Notes: generated by a model not told the origin, from the letters alone. A stretch of 48,862 nucleotides of DNA from Actinobacteria bacterium Ga0077560 (GCA_001464275.1 LNFL01000078.1:1-48862), one strand, 5' to 3'; positions 14,990-24,440 are shown, counted from the first letter of the stretch. Numbers and translations are program-made.

Positions 14990-16950
14990 GGGCTCGGGAC
15001 CTGGGGGGACGCGGGGGTGGGCGTGCTGCTGCTGGGCAATGAGGGGTCCGTGTCGGTCGCGGGGCCGGTGCTGACGGTGATGTTGATGGTGCTGCCGGGC
15101 TCCACCAGCGTGTCCGGGGCGGGGGACTGGTCGATGACCTGACCCACCGGGGCGTCGTCGGCGACGCCCTCGCTCACCACCTCGAAGCCGCTGCTCTCGA
15201 GCTTGTCGCGGGCGGTGGCGCCGTCGAGGTCGATCACGCTGGGCACCTGGATCTGGTCCGGGGCCTTCGCGACGACGACGCTCACGCTGGTGCCGCGGTC
15301 GACGCCGGTGCTGGGCGCGGGGTCCTGGCGGATGACCGTCCCCGGGGAGAACTCGGTGTTCGGCTCCTCGCTGACCCCGCCGAGCGTGAGGCCGGCGGCC
15401 TCGAGCAGCTGCCGGGCGGTGCCCAGCGACTTCTGCTGCAGGTCCGGCACCTGCACCTTCTCGGAGCCCTTGCTCACGAAGATGGTGACCGTGCCGCCGA
15501 TGGCCAGCTCGCCGTTGGCGGCCGGGTTCTGGCGGATCACCACGTCTTCGTCCACGTCGTCGTCGAACTCCTCCCGCACCTGCACCTTGAAGTCGTTGCG
15601 GCGCAGCTCCGCGATGGCGTCGGCGCGCCTGAGGCCGGTGACGTCGGGGACCGGCTGGGCCGCGGGGCCGCCGCCGATCTGCAGCGTCACGGTGCTGCCC
15701 TCATCGACCTCGCTGCCGGTGCCGGGCACCGTGCTCACCACGTTGCCCTTGTCCTCCTCGGAGCTCTCGATGAGCTCGGTGGTCGCCACCAGGCCGAGGC
15801 CCTCCAGCTGGGTCTGCGCCTCCGCGGCGCTGAGACCGATGAGGGTGTCCGGGATGGTGACCTTGTCGCCGTCCCCACCCCCGCCGAAGAGGGCGAAGGC
15901 GCCGACGGCCAGCAGGCCCAGCAGCACGATGAGGGCGATCACGATGGGGGTCGCGCCGCGTCGCGGCGGCGGGGCCTGCGGCGGCGGGACCGCCCGGCCC
16001 GGCGGGCGCTGCGGGGGCGGCTGGATGCGGGTGGCGGCGGTGGGCGCCTCCATCACGCGCGTCTGGTCGGACGCGCCGCCGCCCAGGGCGGTCATGGGGA
16101 TGGTGTGCCCCGTGGCGCCGTCCAGGGTGGCGCGCACCTGCAGGAGCGCCGCGCTGAACTCCTCGGCGCTGCGGTACCGCTCCGAGGGCCGCTTGGCCAA
16201 CGACTTCAGCACCACGTCCTCGAGCGCCTGCGGGATGCCCGGCTCGAACACGCGCGGGTCCACCGGCGGCTCGTTGATCTGCTTCATGGCGATCACCACG
16301 GGGCGCTCGCCGTCGAACGGCACCCGTCCGGTGAGCATCTCGTACAGCACGATGCCCAGCGAGTAGCAGTCGCTGGCGGGGGTCACCTCGCCGCCGCGGG
16401 CCTGCTCCGGGGACAGGTACTGGGCGGTGCCGATGACCGACCCGGCCTCGGTGACGTCCGAGTACGCGCCGGCCCGGGCGATGCCGAAGTCGGTCACCTT
16501 GAGCTGGCCGTCGTGGGAGCGGATGACGTTCTGGGGCTTCACGTCCCGGTGGATCACGTCGTTGCGATGGGCGGCGGCCAGCGCCGCCAGGATCTGCAGG
16601 GCGTTGTCGATGGCCTGCAGGGGCTCCATGGGCCCGTCGCGCCGGATGATGTTCTTGAGGTCCGGGCCGGGCAGGTGCTCCATCACGATGAAGTAGGTGC
16701 CGCCCGCCTCGCCGCGGTCGAACACCTGCACGATGTTCGGGTGGTTGAGCTGCGCGGCGGCCGAGGCCTCGCGCCGGAACCGCTCCACGAAGGTGGGGTC
16801 CGCGGCGTAGCGGTCCGACAGGACCTTCACGGCCACGTCGCGGCCCAGCCGGGGGTCGTGGGCGCGGTAGACGCGCGCCATGCCGCCCTGGCCGAGCTGC
16901 TCGATGATCTCGTAGCGTCCGCCCAGGATCTCACCGGGTCGCAGGTCCAT
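14986..16950 (-). CDS. pknB: Ser/Thr protein kinase PknB with four PASTA domains
   Basis: 654 residues. Kinase domain at about 12-270 (LGQGGMARVYRAHD, VAVKVL, HRDVKPQNV, DFGIA, SPEQ), a linker with TRVMEAPTAATRIQ that may be autophosphorylated, a membrane helix at about 333-353, and four PASTA repeats to about 630, each about 65 residues and starting with an (I/V)P(D/S) pattern. A Ser/Pro-rich tail follows. PASTA domains bind muropeptides or lipid II; the kinase controls growth and division and is reversed by the PstP-type phosphatase upstream. Start overlaps the pbpA stop by one base. Confidence 0.95.
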   Translation of the reverse strand: MDLRPGEILGGRYEIIEQLGQGGMARVYRAHDPRLGRDVAVKVLSDRYAADPTFVERFRREASAAAQLNHPNIVQVFDRGEAGGTYFIVMEHLPGPDLKNIIRRDGPMEPLQAIDNALQILAALAAAHRNDVIHRDVKPQNVIRSHDGQLKVTDFGIARAGAYSDVTEAGSVIGTAQYLSPEQARGGEVTPASDCYSLGIVLYEMLTGRVPFDGERPVVIAMKQINEPPVDPRVFEPGIPQALEDVVLKSLAKRPSERYRSAEEFSAALLQVRATLDGATGHTIPMTALGGGASDQTRVMEAPTAATRIQPPPQRPPGRAVPPPQAPPPRRGATPIVIALIVLLGLLAVGAFALFGGGGDGDKVTIPDTLIGLSAAEAQTQLEGLGLVATTELIESSEEDKGNVVSTVPGTGSEVDEGSTVTLQIGGGPAAQPVPDVTGLRRADAIAELRRNDFKVQVREEFDDDVDEDVVIRQNPAANGELAIGGTVTIFVSKGSEKVQVPDLQQKSLGTARQLLEAAGLTLGGVSEEPNTEFSPGTVIRQDPAPSTGVDRGTSVSVVVAKAPDQIQVPSVIDLDGATARDKLESSGFEVVSEGVADDAPVGQVIDQSPAPDTLVEPGSTINITVSTGPATDTDPSLPSSSTPTPASPQVPSP

Positions 16951-18389
16951 CAGGGGGCCTCCCCGATCGCGGCCTTCATGACCTCGCGCGCCACCGGCGC
17001 GGCGGCGACGCCGCCGGTCTCGGTGGTGCCCTCGATGACCACCGCCACCGCGACACGCGGGTTCTGGGCGGGCGCGAACCCGATGAACCAGGCGTTGTTG
17101 ATGCCGTCGGTGGAGGTCTCGGCGGTGCCGGTCTTGCCGGCCACGTCCAGCCCGGCCAGCGCCGCGGCGGTGCCGGTGCCCTCGCGCACCACGTTGCGCA
17201 TCATCTCGGCCACCGCCTGCGCGTTGGCGGGGGAGGCGACCTGCGCGAGCTCCTGCGGGCGCGTCTCGCGCACCGCCGAGCCGCCGCGGTCGACGATGCG
17301 GCGCATCAGGAAGGGCTTCATCAACGTCCCGTTGTTGGCGATACCGGCGGCCACCATGGCCATCTGCAGCGGCGTGACGGCCAGGCGCTCCTGGCCGATG
17401 GCGATGCGGGCGACGTCCTCACCGCGCTCGTCGTTGGGAAGGATCTTGCCCTCGTCGTCGAGCCGGCCCGACGGCAGCACCTCGCCCTCCGGCAGGTCGA
17501 TGGGCGGCCGGTCGCCGAACCCGAAGGCGTCCATGGTGCTGCCCAGGCGGTCGGCCTGCAGGGCCAGGCCCAGGCGCGCGAAGGTGGTGTTGATCGACCT
17601 GGTCAGCGCGGTGGTGAGGGTGTGCTCGCCGAATCGCTGGCCGTCGAAGTTGGTGATGGGCCGGCCCGACGCCTGGACGCTGCCGGTGTCGTCGAACTTG
17701 GAGTCCGGGGTGTACCCCAGGTTCGCCTCCAGCGCGGCGGTGGCGGTCACCACCTTGAAGGTGGAGCCGGGGGCGTACCGGCCCTGCGTGGCGCGGTTCA
17801 GCAGCGGCGAGCCGTCACGGCCCCGGATCTGGTCGAAGCTCTTGGCGACCTCGGACAGGTCGAACCCGGGGGAGGAGGCCATGGCCAGCACCTCGCCCGT
17901 CGACGGATCGATGGCCACCACGGCGCCCCGGCGCCCGAGCAGGCCCTGGTTGGCGGCCTGCTGCGCGGCGGGGATGATCGTGGTCTCCACGTTCGCGCCG
18001 CGCGCGGTCTTCAGGCGGAGCCGCACCAGGATGGGCTCGGTGCCGTAGTCACCCTTCAGGAAGTCGTCGTACTCGCGCTCCAGGCCCGTCGAGCCCTGGC
18101 GGGGCTCGGCGTAGCCCACCACGTGCGGGGCCAGCGCCCCGTCCTCGTAGACGCGGCGGAACACGGTCTGGCCGCGCTCCTTGCCCGCTGCGCTCCGCGC
18201 CACCACGGTGCCGTCGGCCAGCACGATGCGGCCGCGGTCGATGGTGCGCTCACGCTGGATCGCCTGGGCGTTGTCGCCCCGGTCGTTGAGGCCGTCGGCG
18301 GCGATGACCTGCCAGTACCCCACCAGCAGCGCCAGCAGGCCGAAGCCGGCGGCCAGCACCACGTAGAGGCGGGCGATGGACCTATTCAT
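16950..18389 (-). CDS. pbpA: Class B penicillin-binding protein (transpeptidase) PbpA
   Basis: 479 residues. One N-terminal membrane anchor (YVVLAAGFGLLALLVGYWQV), a dimerisation domain, and a transpeptidase domain with GSTFK (SxxK nucleophile), RSINT (SxN) and KTGTAE (KTG). It cross-links peptidoglycan outside the membrane, presumably with the RodA/FtsW-type polymerase encoded just upstream, whose gene overlaps it by 8 bases. Order rodA-pbpA-pknB is the standard actinobacterial one. Confidence 0.95.
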   Translation of the reverse strand: MNRSIARLYVVLAAGFGLLALLVGYWQVIAADGLNDRGDNAQAIQRERTIDRGRIVLADGTVVARSAAGKERGQTVFRRVYEDGALAPHVVGYAEPRQGSTGLEREYDDFLKGDYGTEPILVRLRLKTARGANVETTIIPAAQQAANQGLLGRRGAVVAIDPSTGEVLAMASSPGFDLSEVAKSFDQIRGRDGSPLLNRATQGRYAPGSTFKVVTATAALEANLGYTPDSKFDDTGSVQASGRPITNFDGQRFGEHTLTTALTRSINTTFARLGLALQADRLGSTMDAFGFGDRPPIDLPEGEVLPSGRLDDEGKILPNDERGEDVARIAIGQERLAVTPLQMAMVAAGIANNGTLMKPFLMRRIVDRGGSAVRETRPQELAQVASPANAQAVAEMMRNVVREGTGTAAALAGLDVAGKTGTAETSTDGINNAWFIGFAPAQNPRVAVAVVIEGTTETGGVAAAPVAREVMKAAIGEAP

Positions 18390-19755
18390 CCTCGTCCTCC
18401 TCGCCCGGGTACCCGGCGGGCACGGCGGCGCGCTTCCACGCCTCGCCGCTGCGACGCGCCCGGGGCCGGTACGGCCGCCGCGTGCGATGGCTCACCACGG
18501 CCAGCAGCGCCACGATGGCGAAGTTGGTGACCACGCTGGACCCGCCGTAGCTCATGAACGGCAGGGTCACGCCGGTGAGCGGGATGAGGCGCACGACGCC
18601 GCCGATGATGATGAACGCCTGCAGGCCCACCACCGCGGTGAGGCCCACCGCGAGCAGCTTGGAGAAGCCGTCGGGCGCGGCGGCGGCGATGGTGAAGCCG
18701 CGTGCGATGAGCAGCACGAACAGGCACAGCAGCGCCAGCGCCCCGATGAAGCCCAGCTCGGCGGCCACCGCGGTGTAGATGAAGTCGGTGTCCAGCACCG
18801 GGATCACCGAGCTGCCGTCGGCGCGGATGAGGAAGCCCTCGCCCCATCCGGGGCCCAGCAGCCCGCCGTCGGCGAACGCGTAGAGGGACTGCACCAGCTG
18901 GTAGCCACGGCCCTGCGGGTCGTCGAACGGGTGCAGCCAGGTGTCCACGCGGTCCTGGATGCGCGGCACGGCCAGCCACACGGCCAGCGACCCCGCCATG
19001 AAGATCCCCAGGCCCACCCCGACGTACGCGCCGCGGCCCGCGGCGACGTAGAGCATCGCCAGGAACACCCCGAAGAACAGCAGCGCCGTGCCGAAGTCGT
19101 TGAGCACCACCACCAGGGCCAGGGCGAGGCCCACCAGCAGCAGCATGGGGCCCAGCACCGCGATGGGCGGCATGGGGACGCCGCCGATGGCGCGCGTGGG
19201 CACCGCCAGCAGCTCGCGCTTGTCGCGCAGGTAGCCGGCCAGGAACAGCACCAACAGCACCTTCACGATCTCCCCGAGCTGCACCGTCTGCCCGCCGGGC
19301 AGCTGGATCCACAGCCGTGCGCCGTTGATCTCGGTGCCGAACACCATCGTCACCAGCAGCAGCACCACGGCGGTGACGCCGAGGATGTAGCGGTAGCGCT
19401 CCAGCAGGTGGTGGTCGGGAAGCACCACCAGCACACCCACGAAGACGGCGGTGGCGACGGCCAGCCACAGCACCTGGTCGCGTGCCAGGTCGGGGTTGAT
19501 GCGGTACAGCGTCACCAGGCCCAGCGCCGTGATGGTGCCCACCAGGGGCAGCAGGTACGGGTCGGCCTCGGGCGCCCGCATGCGCAGGGCGATGTGCATG
19601 AGCAGGAACAGGCCGGCGACGATCGCCACCACCGGGACGGGCCCGGCGCGCAGCTCGTCGGCGCCGGCGCTGGCGACGCTCGCCGCGCCGACGATGCCCA
19701 CGACGGCACCGGGGAGCAGGAACGCCAGCTCCCGGGATCGCGTTGAGAGGGCCAT
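18382..19755 (-). CDS. rodA: SEDS-family peptidoglycan polymerase (RodA/FtsW)
   Basis: 457 residues with about 12 hydrophobic helices. Typical motifs: GARLWIQLPG with QLGEIVKV (in place of the usual QPSEFAKI), DFGTALLF, and MSYGGSSVVTNF near the C-terminus. It polymerises glycan strands from lipid II and pairs with PbpA. The two extra N-terminal helices are common in actinobacterial members. The ATG at 19755 overlaps the phosphatase stop by one base; the frame is open upstream but only as a shadow of that gene. Whether it serves elongation or division cannot be told from sequence. Confidence 0.93.
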   Translation of the reverse strand: MALSTRSRELAFLLPGAVVGIVGAASVASAGADELRAGPVPVVAIVAGLFLLMHIALRMRAPEADPYLLPLVGTITALGLVTLYRINPDLARDQVLWLAVATAVFVGVLVVLPDHHLLERYRYILGVTAVVLLLVTMVFGTEINGARLWIQLPGGQTVQLGEIVKVLLVLFLAGYLRDKRELLAVPTRAIGGVPMPPIAVLGPMLLLVGLALALVVVLNDFGTALLFFGVFLAMLYVAAGRGAYVGVGLGIFMAGSLAVWLAVPRIQDRVDTWLHPFDDPQGRGYQLVQSLYAFADGGLLGPGWGEGFLIRADGSSVIPVLDTDFIYTAVAAELGFIGALALLCLFVLLIARGFTIAAAAPDGFSKLLAVGLTAVVGLQAFIIIGGVVRLIPLTGVTLPFMSYGGSSVVTNFAIVALLAVVSHRTRRPYRPRARRSGEAWKRAAVPAGYPGEEDEDE

Positions 19756-21005
19756 CAGCCGCCGCTGCCGTTGGTCGCCAGCGGGCCGAGGCCCGGGAGG
19801 CGCTTGTCGGGCTCCGCGGCCGTCAGCGGCGGCGGCGACGGGATGCCGTCGCCCCAGATGATTCGCGTGGCCCGCAGGACGGTCGCGCCCTGGCCGCCCA
19901 CGTCGCCGATGTCGCGTGACCGGGTGCCGGTGACGTCGGCGGCCGGGATGCCGGTGTCCTGCCAGTCGTTGCTCAGGTCCAGCGGCCCCAGCTCCAGGCC
20001 CTGGCGCACCCACAGGGTGTCGCCCGGACCGGCCTCGATGGCGTAGCTGCGCGAGACCGCCCACGCGGCGGCGCCGGCGATGAGCGCGAGCACCACGATG
20101 CCGGCAAGGATGGGGGGTCCCACCCGGCGGCGGCGGCCGACGGGCTCCAGCACCCGGGCGGGGCTGGCGGGGGCGGCGCCCTCAGGCTGCGATGCCCGGA
20201 CCCCGCCGATGATGGTGGTGGTGCGGTTGGCGATGCCCTCGCCCTCGCCCAGCACCGGGAACTCCGCGGTGTCGGGGGAGCGGTTCGACGAGAGCGCCTC
20301 GGCGGGCGGGCCGTGGCCGATCCGCGCGAGCACGACGGTGACGTTGTCGGAGCCGCCGTTGCGGTTCGCGCGCTCCACCAGCGCCTCGGCGGCGGCCTCC
20401 AGCGACGCCGCCTCGCTCAGGACCTCGGTGACCTCGGCGTCGCCCACCTCGCCGTACAGCCCGTCGCTGCACAGCAGCAGCACGTCGCCGTCCATGAGCT
20501 GCTCGCTCACGCGGTCCACCTGCACGTCCGGCTCCGCGCCCAGGGCGCGGGTGATGACGTTGCGGTGCGGGTGGTGCTCGGCCTCCTCCTCGCTGATGCT
20601 GCCGCGGCGCACCAGCTCGGCCACCACCGAGTGGTCCTCGGTGAGCTGCCGCAGCGCGCCGTCGCGCCACAGGTACGCGCGGGAGTCACCGACGTGGACG
20701 ATGTCCGCCCGCCCGGCCTCCACCGCCACCGCGGTCATGGTGGTGCCCATCCCGGCCTTCCCGGAGTCCCTGGAGGCCATGTCGCGGATGGTGCGGTTGG
20801 CGTGCTCGATGGCCCGCTGCACCTCGCGGGCGTCCATGGGCGCCGTGAGGTTGTCCATGGCGTCCACGGCGATCTGCGCGGCCACCTCGCCCGCCAGCGC
20901 CCCGCCCATGCCGTCGGCGACGGCGACGTCCTCATTGTGGTCGCGGACCCTGCCGGTGTCGGACCGCTCGGCGAGCTCCACGACGCGCAGGGGATCGTCG
21001 GGCAT
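19755..21005 (-). CDS. pstP: PP2C-type Ser/Thr phosphatase PstP, with a shortened N-terminal core
   Basis: 416 residues. Metal-site motifs: RDHNED, VADGMGG, HVGDSRAYL, LLLCSDGLYGEV and GSDNVTVV; a membrane helix at about 296-318; then about 95 extracellular residues. It should reverse the kinases and dephosphorylate FHA/PASTA-system targets. Oddity: between HNED and ADGMGG there are only two or three residues, where family members usually have 8-12 forming a beta strand. The reading frame is intact, so this is an in-frame loss or a sequencing gap. The gene is 4 bases from fhaB. Confidence 0.92.
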   Translation of the reverse strand: MPDDPLRVVELAERSDTGRVRDHNEDVAVADGMGGALAGEVAAQIAVDAMDNLTAPMDAREVQRAIEHANRTIRDMASRDSGKAGMGTTMTAVAVEAGRADIVHVGDSRAYLWRDGALRQLTEDHSVVAELVRRGSISEEEAEHHPHRNVITRALGAEPDVQVDRVSEQLMDGDVLLLCSDGLYGEVGDAEVTEVLSEAASLEAAAEALVERANRNGGSDNVTVVLARIGHGPPAEALSSNRSPDTAEFPVLGEGEGIANRTTTIIGGVRASQPEGAAPASPARVLEPVGRRRRVGPPILAGIVVLALIAGAAAWAVSRSYAIEAGPGDTLWVRQGLELGPLDLSNDWQDTGIPAADVTGTRSRDIGDVGGQGATVLRATRIIWGDGIPSPPPLTAAEPDKRLPGLGPLATNGSGG

Positions 21006-21009
21006 CGCC

Positions 21010-21771
21010 CTACTCCTCGTAGCGGAGGATCGTCTCGCCCATCCGGAGGACGTCGCGCACCCGCAGCTGGCTGTTGCCGTCGACGCGGCCGTCGTTCACG
21101 AACGTGCCGTTCGTGGAGCCGAGGTCCTCGACGAAGTAGTACTGGCCGCGCTTGAGGATGCGGGCGTGCATGTGGGACACGAAGGTGTCGTCCACGTGCA
21201 GCTCGTTGGACCGGGAACGGCCGATGGTGAGGCCCTGCCCCAGCGGGAACACGGTGCCCACCACCAGGCCGGGCCCGTTCTCGACCACCAGCCGGGGCTG
21301 GAGGTTGGAGGAGAGGTTGAGGAACGTGCCGTCGTCGGTGCCCTCGGCGTCCGGCGCGAACACCGGGTGCTCGTTGCCGGGGTCGGTGCTGTCGGCGGGC
21401 AGCGCCTCGCGGTGCTCCGGTTCGTCCATCTCCCCGAACGGGTCCGTGGGGATGGGCGCCGGGACGGGGTCGGCGAGCGGGGGGAACGGGTCGGCGGCCG
21501 GCGTGGGGACCGGCGGCGCGGCGGCGGGGGCGAGCGCGGGCGGCCAGTCGGGCTCGTCGTCCCACCCGGCGGGGCGGCCGTACGACGGCTCGGCGGCGGG
21601 CACCACGATGGCGTGCGCGGCCGTGTCGCGGTCCACGGGGTCCTCCAGCGGGGCCGGAGGCGGCGTGGCCCGCGTGAGCTGGCGCCCGGCGGACCGCACG
21701 ATGGCGGCCATGAAGCCGAACAGCAGGAGCAGGACGGCGGCCTGCGCGATGAGCAACCCAGTCTCGGTCAT
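21010..21771 (-). CDS. fhaB: FhaB-type membrane-anchored FHA-domain protein
   Basis: 253 residues. N-terminal hydrophobic helix (LLIAQAAVLLLLFGFMAAIV), a long Pro/Ala/Asp-rich linker, and a C-terminal FHA domain (TIGRSRSNELHV, SHMHARI, DLGSTNGTFVN). FHA domains bind phosphothreonine, so this protein is expected to be a partner of the kinases encoded in the same operon and to link them to division or wall synthesis. It matches mycobacterial FhaB/FipA but with a longer linker. ATG start, 22 bases after fhaA. Confidence 0.92.
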   Translation of the reverse strand: MTETGLLIAQAAVLLLLFGFMAAIVRSAGRQLTRATPPPAPLEDPVDRDTAAHAIVVPAAEPSYGRPAGWDDEPDWPPALAPAAAPPVPTPAADPFPPLADPVPAPIPTDPFGEMDEPEHREALPADSTDPGNEHPVFAPDAEGTDDGTFLNLSSNLQPRLVVENGPGLVVGTVFPLGQGLTIGRSRSNELHVDDTFVSHMHARILKRGQYYFVEDLGSTNGTFVNDGRVDGNSQLRVRDVLRMGETILRYEE

Positions 21772-21793
21772 GAGCGGCGGCGGCGGGGGCCGC

Positions 21794-22603
21794 CTAGGAG
21801 ACCTCCACGCGGATGTCCGTGGTACCGATGGTGATCGTGTCCCCGTGCGCCAGCGCGTGGCGCTTCACGAGCTTTCCGTTCACCTCGACGCCGTTGGTGG
21901 AGTCGAGGTCGATGAGGAAGTAGTCGTACCCGACGTGCCGGATCTCACAGTGCGCGCGGCTGGCGTTCGGGTCCGGGATCACCACGTCGCGGTCGCGGCT
22001 GCGGCCGATGGTGGTGATGCGCTTGGTGAGCCGCTGGCGGGTCCCGTTCACCACCAGGCTCATGGACTCGGCGTGCAGGCCGGCGGACCGGGCGTCCTGG
22101 GCGGACATCACCTGGGTGCCGCTCACCCCGGCGAGGGCCGGGTTGGCGGGTGCCGGCGGCGGGGCCGGGCGCGGGACGGCGGGCGCCGGTGCGGCCAGCG
22201 GGTCGGGCATCGCGGGGGCCGCGGGCGCGGCGGGGGAATCCACCATGCGGCAGGCGATCCCGAACTCCCCGGGGCGCAGGTCGGTGTCGGTCTCCAGCAG
22301 CACCGTGGGCGGCGCCACCAGGGAGAACCCGTTGCCGCGCGCATGGGCCTCGAGGTAGGCGGCCAGCTCCGCCACGAGGGTGCCCTCGTAGCTCGAGAAG
22401 GCCTCGCGGTCCGACGATGCCAGGTACACGGTGTACTCGTTCGGGACGTACACCTTCGCGACCGACACGGTCTTGTGGTCGTCCATTTCGCGGGCCAGCT
22501 TGCGGGCGAGCTCGACGGGCTGCAGCTGGCTGCGGAATGCGCGCCGGAAGCCCCGCTCGACCACGGACTCGATGGACTGTTCGATCTTGCGGAGAACGCT
22601 CAT
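21794..22603 (-). CDS. fhaA: FhaA: DUF3662 plus FHA domain
   Basis: 269 residues. The N-terminal DUF3662/FhaA domain (MSVLRKIEQSIESVVERGF, then QPVELARKLAREMDDH and YVPNEYTVYL) spans about 1-115. A Pro/Ala linker follows, then an FHA domain (TIGRSRDRDVVIPDPNASR, DLDSTNGVEVNGK). FhaA in mycobacteria binds the pseudokinase domain of MviN and regulates lipid II flipping. The ATG overlaps the stop of the upstream kinase by one base, so it is translated from the same message. Confidence 0.94.
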   Translation of the reverse strand: MSVLRKIEQSIESVVERGFRRAFRSQLQPVELARKLAREMDDHKTVSVAKVYVPNEYTVYLASSDREAFSSYEGTLVAELAAYLEAHARGNGFSLVAPPTVLLETDTDLRPGEFGIACRMVDSPAAPAAPAMPDPLAAPAPAVPRPAPPPAPANPALAGVSGTQVMSAQDARSAGLHAESMSLVVNGTRQRLTKRITTIGRSRDRDVVIPDPNASRAHCEIRHVGYDYFLIDLDSTNGVEVNGKLVKRHALAHGDTITIGTTDIRVEVS

Positions 22604-24249
22604 CAGACGGGTCCGCGCAGCGTAGCGGACGCCGGCTCGCCTCCGAGCCGCCCGAGGGTGCGCCAGGGCCGCCAGGCCCACAGGATCACCAGCAGCGCGC
22701 CGGGCAGCACGGCGCCCACCACGGCGGCGGGATCGGGGCTCAGGGCCGACCCCGCCACCAGCAGCGCGGTGGACCAGATCCCCGCGGCCACGGCCGCCGG
22801 CGGGCCGGTGGGGATGCGCGCCAGCACCGGGCTCACCAGCGCGGCGGCGAGCAGGCCGGCGGCCTGCCAGCCCACCCACGGGCCCAGCTCGGACCCCAGC
22901 ACGTCGATCACCCGGAACAGGTTGTCCTCACCCTCCAGGGCCAGGGCCCCGGCGCGGGATGGGCTGGGGCCGATGAGCAGCCCCGAGCCGCCGGCCCACA
23001 GCTGCCAGGCCAGTGTGAGCGCCATGCCGGCCGCGGTCGCCCAGATGCGCTGCGGCCAGGTGCGCAGGGCGGCGACCGCCATGAGGGCGACGGGCAGCAA
23101 TCCGGCCGCGGCAGCGAGCGGTGCCAGCGCGGGGACGCCCACCAGCCGTGGCCAGCGCAGCCCCGTGGCGAGGGTCGACAGGCCGATGGCGGCCAGCAGC
23201 AGCCCGGCGCCGGCGGACCGCCCGCCCAGCATGAGCGCGGCGGCGATCACCAGCACGGCCGCGCCCAGGCGCGGCCACACCGCCACGGCACCTCCCGCGG
23301 CGATCCCGGCGAGCATGGTCTCGGGCGCCGACGCGGAGCTCCAGGCGCCCACCGCGGCCACGGCGAGCACGCCCCACAGGGCGGCGGGGGCGAGGGTGGG
23401 CAGCAGGCGCCGCACGGCCGCGCCGCGGCGGGCCGCGGGGGTGAGCCGGATGGACATGTCGTGCAGGGCGCGGGCCATCTTCGCCGCGGACGGGCGCTGC
23501 CGGGGATCGGGGTGCAGCCCGGCCTCGACGATGGCGACCGCTCGGGACGGCAGGTCGGGACGCAGCTCGGCCAGCGACGGCAGCTCGGCCGCCGCGGCCC
23601 GGCGCGCCGCCTCGGCCGGCGAGCGGTGGTTGAGCGGGTTCTGCCCGGTGAGCAGCTCGTAGAGCACGAGGCTCGCGGCGTAGACGTCGGTGGCGGGGCC
23701 GATGGGCTCCGCCCGGGCCTGCTCGGGCGCCATGTAGGCGACGGTGCCCACCAGGCTCCCGGCGACCGTGAGGCCGCGTTCGTCCACCAGCCGGGCGACC
23801 CCGAAGTCGGTGAGCCGCGCACGGCCGCGCGGGTCGATGAGGATGTTCGCGGGCTTCACGTCGCGGTGGACCACCTCGCGGGAGTGCGCGTGGTCGAGGC
23901 TCTCCATGACCTCGGCGATGCGCTCGAAGCACCAGCCGTCGGAGGCGCCGCCCTCGGGCACGGCCTCCTTGAGGTTGGGGCCGTCCACCAGCTCCCACAC
24001 CAGGTGGACGCAGTCGTTGCCCTCGCCCCAGTCGATGAGGCGGACGATGCCCGGATGGTCCAGGCGCTGGGCCGCGCGGATCTCCACCGCCACCCGGGCC
24101 AGCAGGTCGGGATCGGACGGGATGGTCTTCACCGCGACGTCGGCGCCGCCGCGCGTGTCGGCGGCCCGGCGCACCGAGGATGTCGCACCGCGACCGATGA
24201 GCGGGCCCATCCGGTAGCGGCCGAGGACGATGGTGGGGCGGGAGTCCAT
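22603..24249 (-). CDS. Ser/Thr protein kinase with a polytopic membrane C-terminus; operon leader
   Basis: 548 residues. Kinase domain at about 10-270: IGRGATSSVRRA, VAVKTIP, HRDVKPANIL, DFGVA, APEQ. After an amphipathic linker (RRGAAVRRLLP) come about eight to ten hydrophobic helices rich in Ala, Leu and Gly, with no PASTA or other soluble sensor. The ATG at 24249 starts right before the kinase fold (MDSRPTIVLGRYRMG). It is the first gene of the minus-strand wall operon. A kinase with a polytopic tail is not the usual PknA of this cluster. Confidence 0.9.
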   Translation of the reverse strand: MDSRPTIVLGRYRMGPLIGRGATSSVRRAADTRGGADVAVKTIPSDPDLLARVAVEIRAAQRLDHPGIVRLIDWGEGNDCVHLVWELVDGPNLKEAVPEGGASDGWCFERIAEVMESLDHAHSREVVHRDVKPANILIDPRGRARLTDFGVARLVDERGLTVAGSLVGTVAYMAPEQARAEPIGPATDVYAASLVLYELLTGQNPLNHRSPAEAARRAAAAELPSLAELRPDLPSRAVAIVEAGLHPDPRQRPSAAKMARALHDMSIRLTPAARRGAAVRRLLPTLAPAALWGVLAVAAVGAWSSASAPETMLAGIAAGGAVAVWPRLGAAVLVIAAALMLGGRSAGAGLLLAAIGLSTLATGLRWPRLVGVPALAPLAAAAGLLPVALMAVAALRTWPQRIWATAAGMALTLAWQLWAGGSGLLIGPSPSRAGALALEGEDNLFRVIDVLGSELGPWVGWQAAGLLAAALVSPVLARIPTGPPAAVAAGIWSTALLVAGSALSPDPAAVVGAVLPGALLVILWAWRPWRTLGRLGGEPASATLRGPV

Positions 24250-24357
24250 CCCGTGGAGATTCGACCATTGCGGCCAGGACCCTCGCGGGGCCGGGTCCAC
24301 CGGCCCCTCCGGCCTGCGTGGTACCCTTCCCGGGCCCTGTCCCAAGCAGGACGTCCT

Positions 24358-24440
24358 GGGCGAGTGGTGGAATTGGTAGACACGCTAGGTTCAGGGTCTA
24401 GTGCTCATAGAGCGTGGGGGTTCGAGTCCCCCCTCGCCCA
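24358..24440 (+). tRNA. tRNA-Leu (CAG)
   Basis: Class II tRNA: acceptor GGGCGAG/CTCGCCC, anticodon loop TTCAGGG (anticodon CAG) on stem CTAGG/TCTAG, variable arm TGCTCATAGAGCG, T loop GGTTCGAGTCC. CCA is not encoded. It is transcribed divergently from the wall operon. Confidence 0.94.

Noticed and set aside
14336..18048. Several long plus-strand frames opposite ddl, pknB and pbpA
   Set aside because: They are antisense to genes with intact catalytic motifs and show low-complexity His/Arg/Ser composition typical of shadows.
18376..19746. Long plus-strand open frame rich in His/Gln opposite the RodA/FtsW gene
   Set aside because: Composition is the complement of Leu/Val-rich codons; no family, and the minus-strand gene has clear SEDS motifs. 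A frame shadow.
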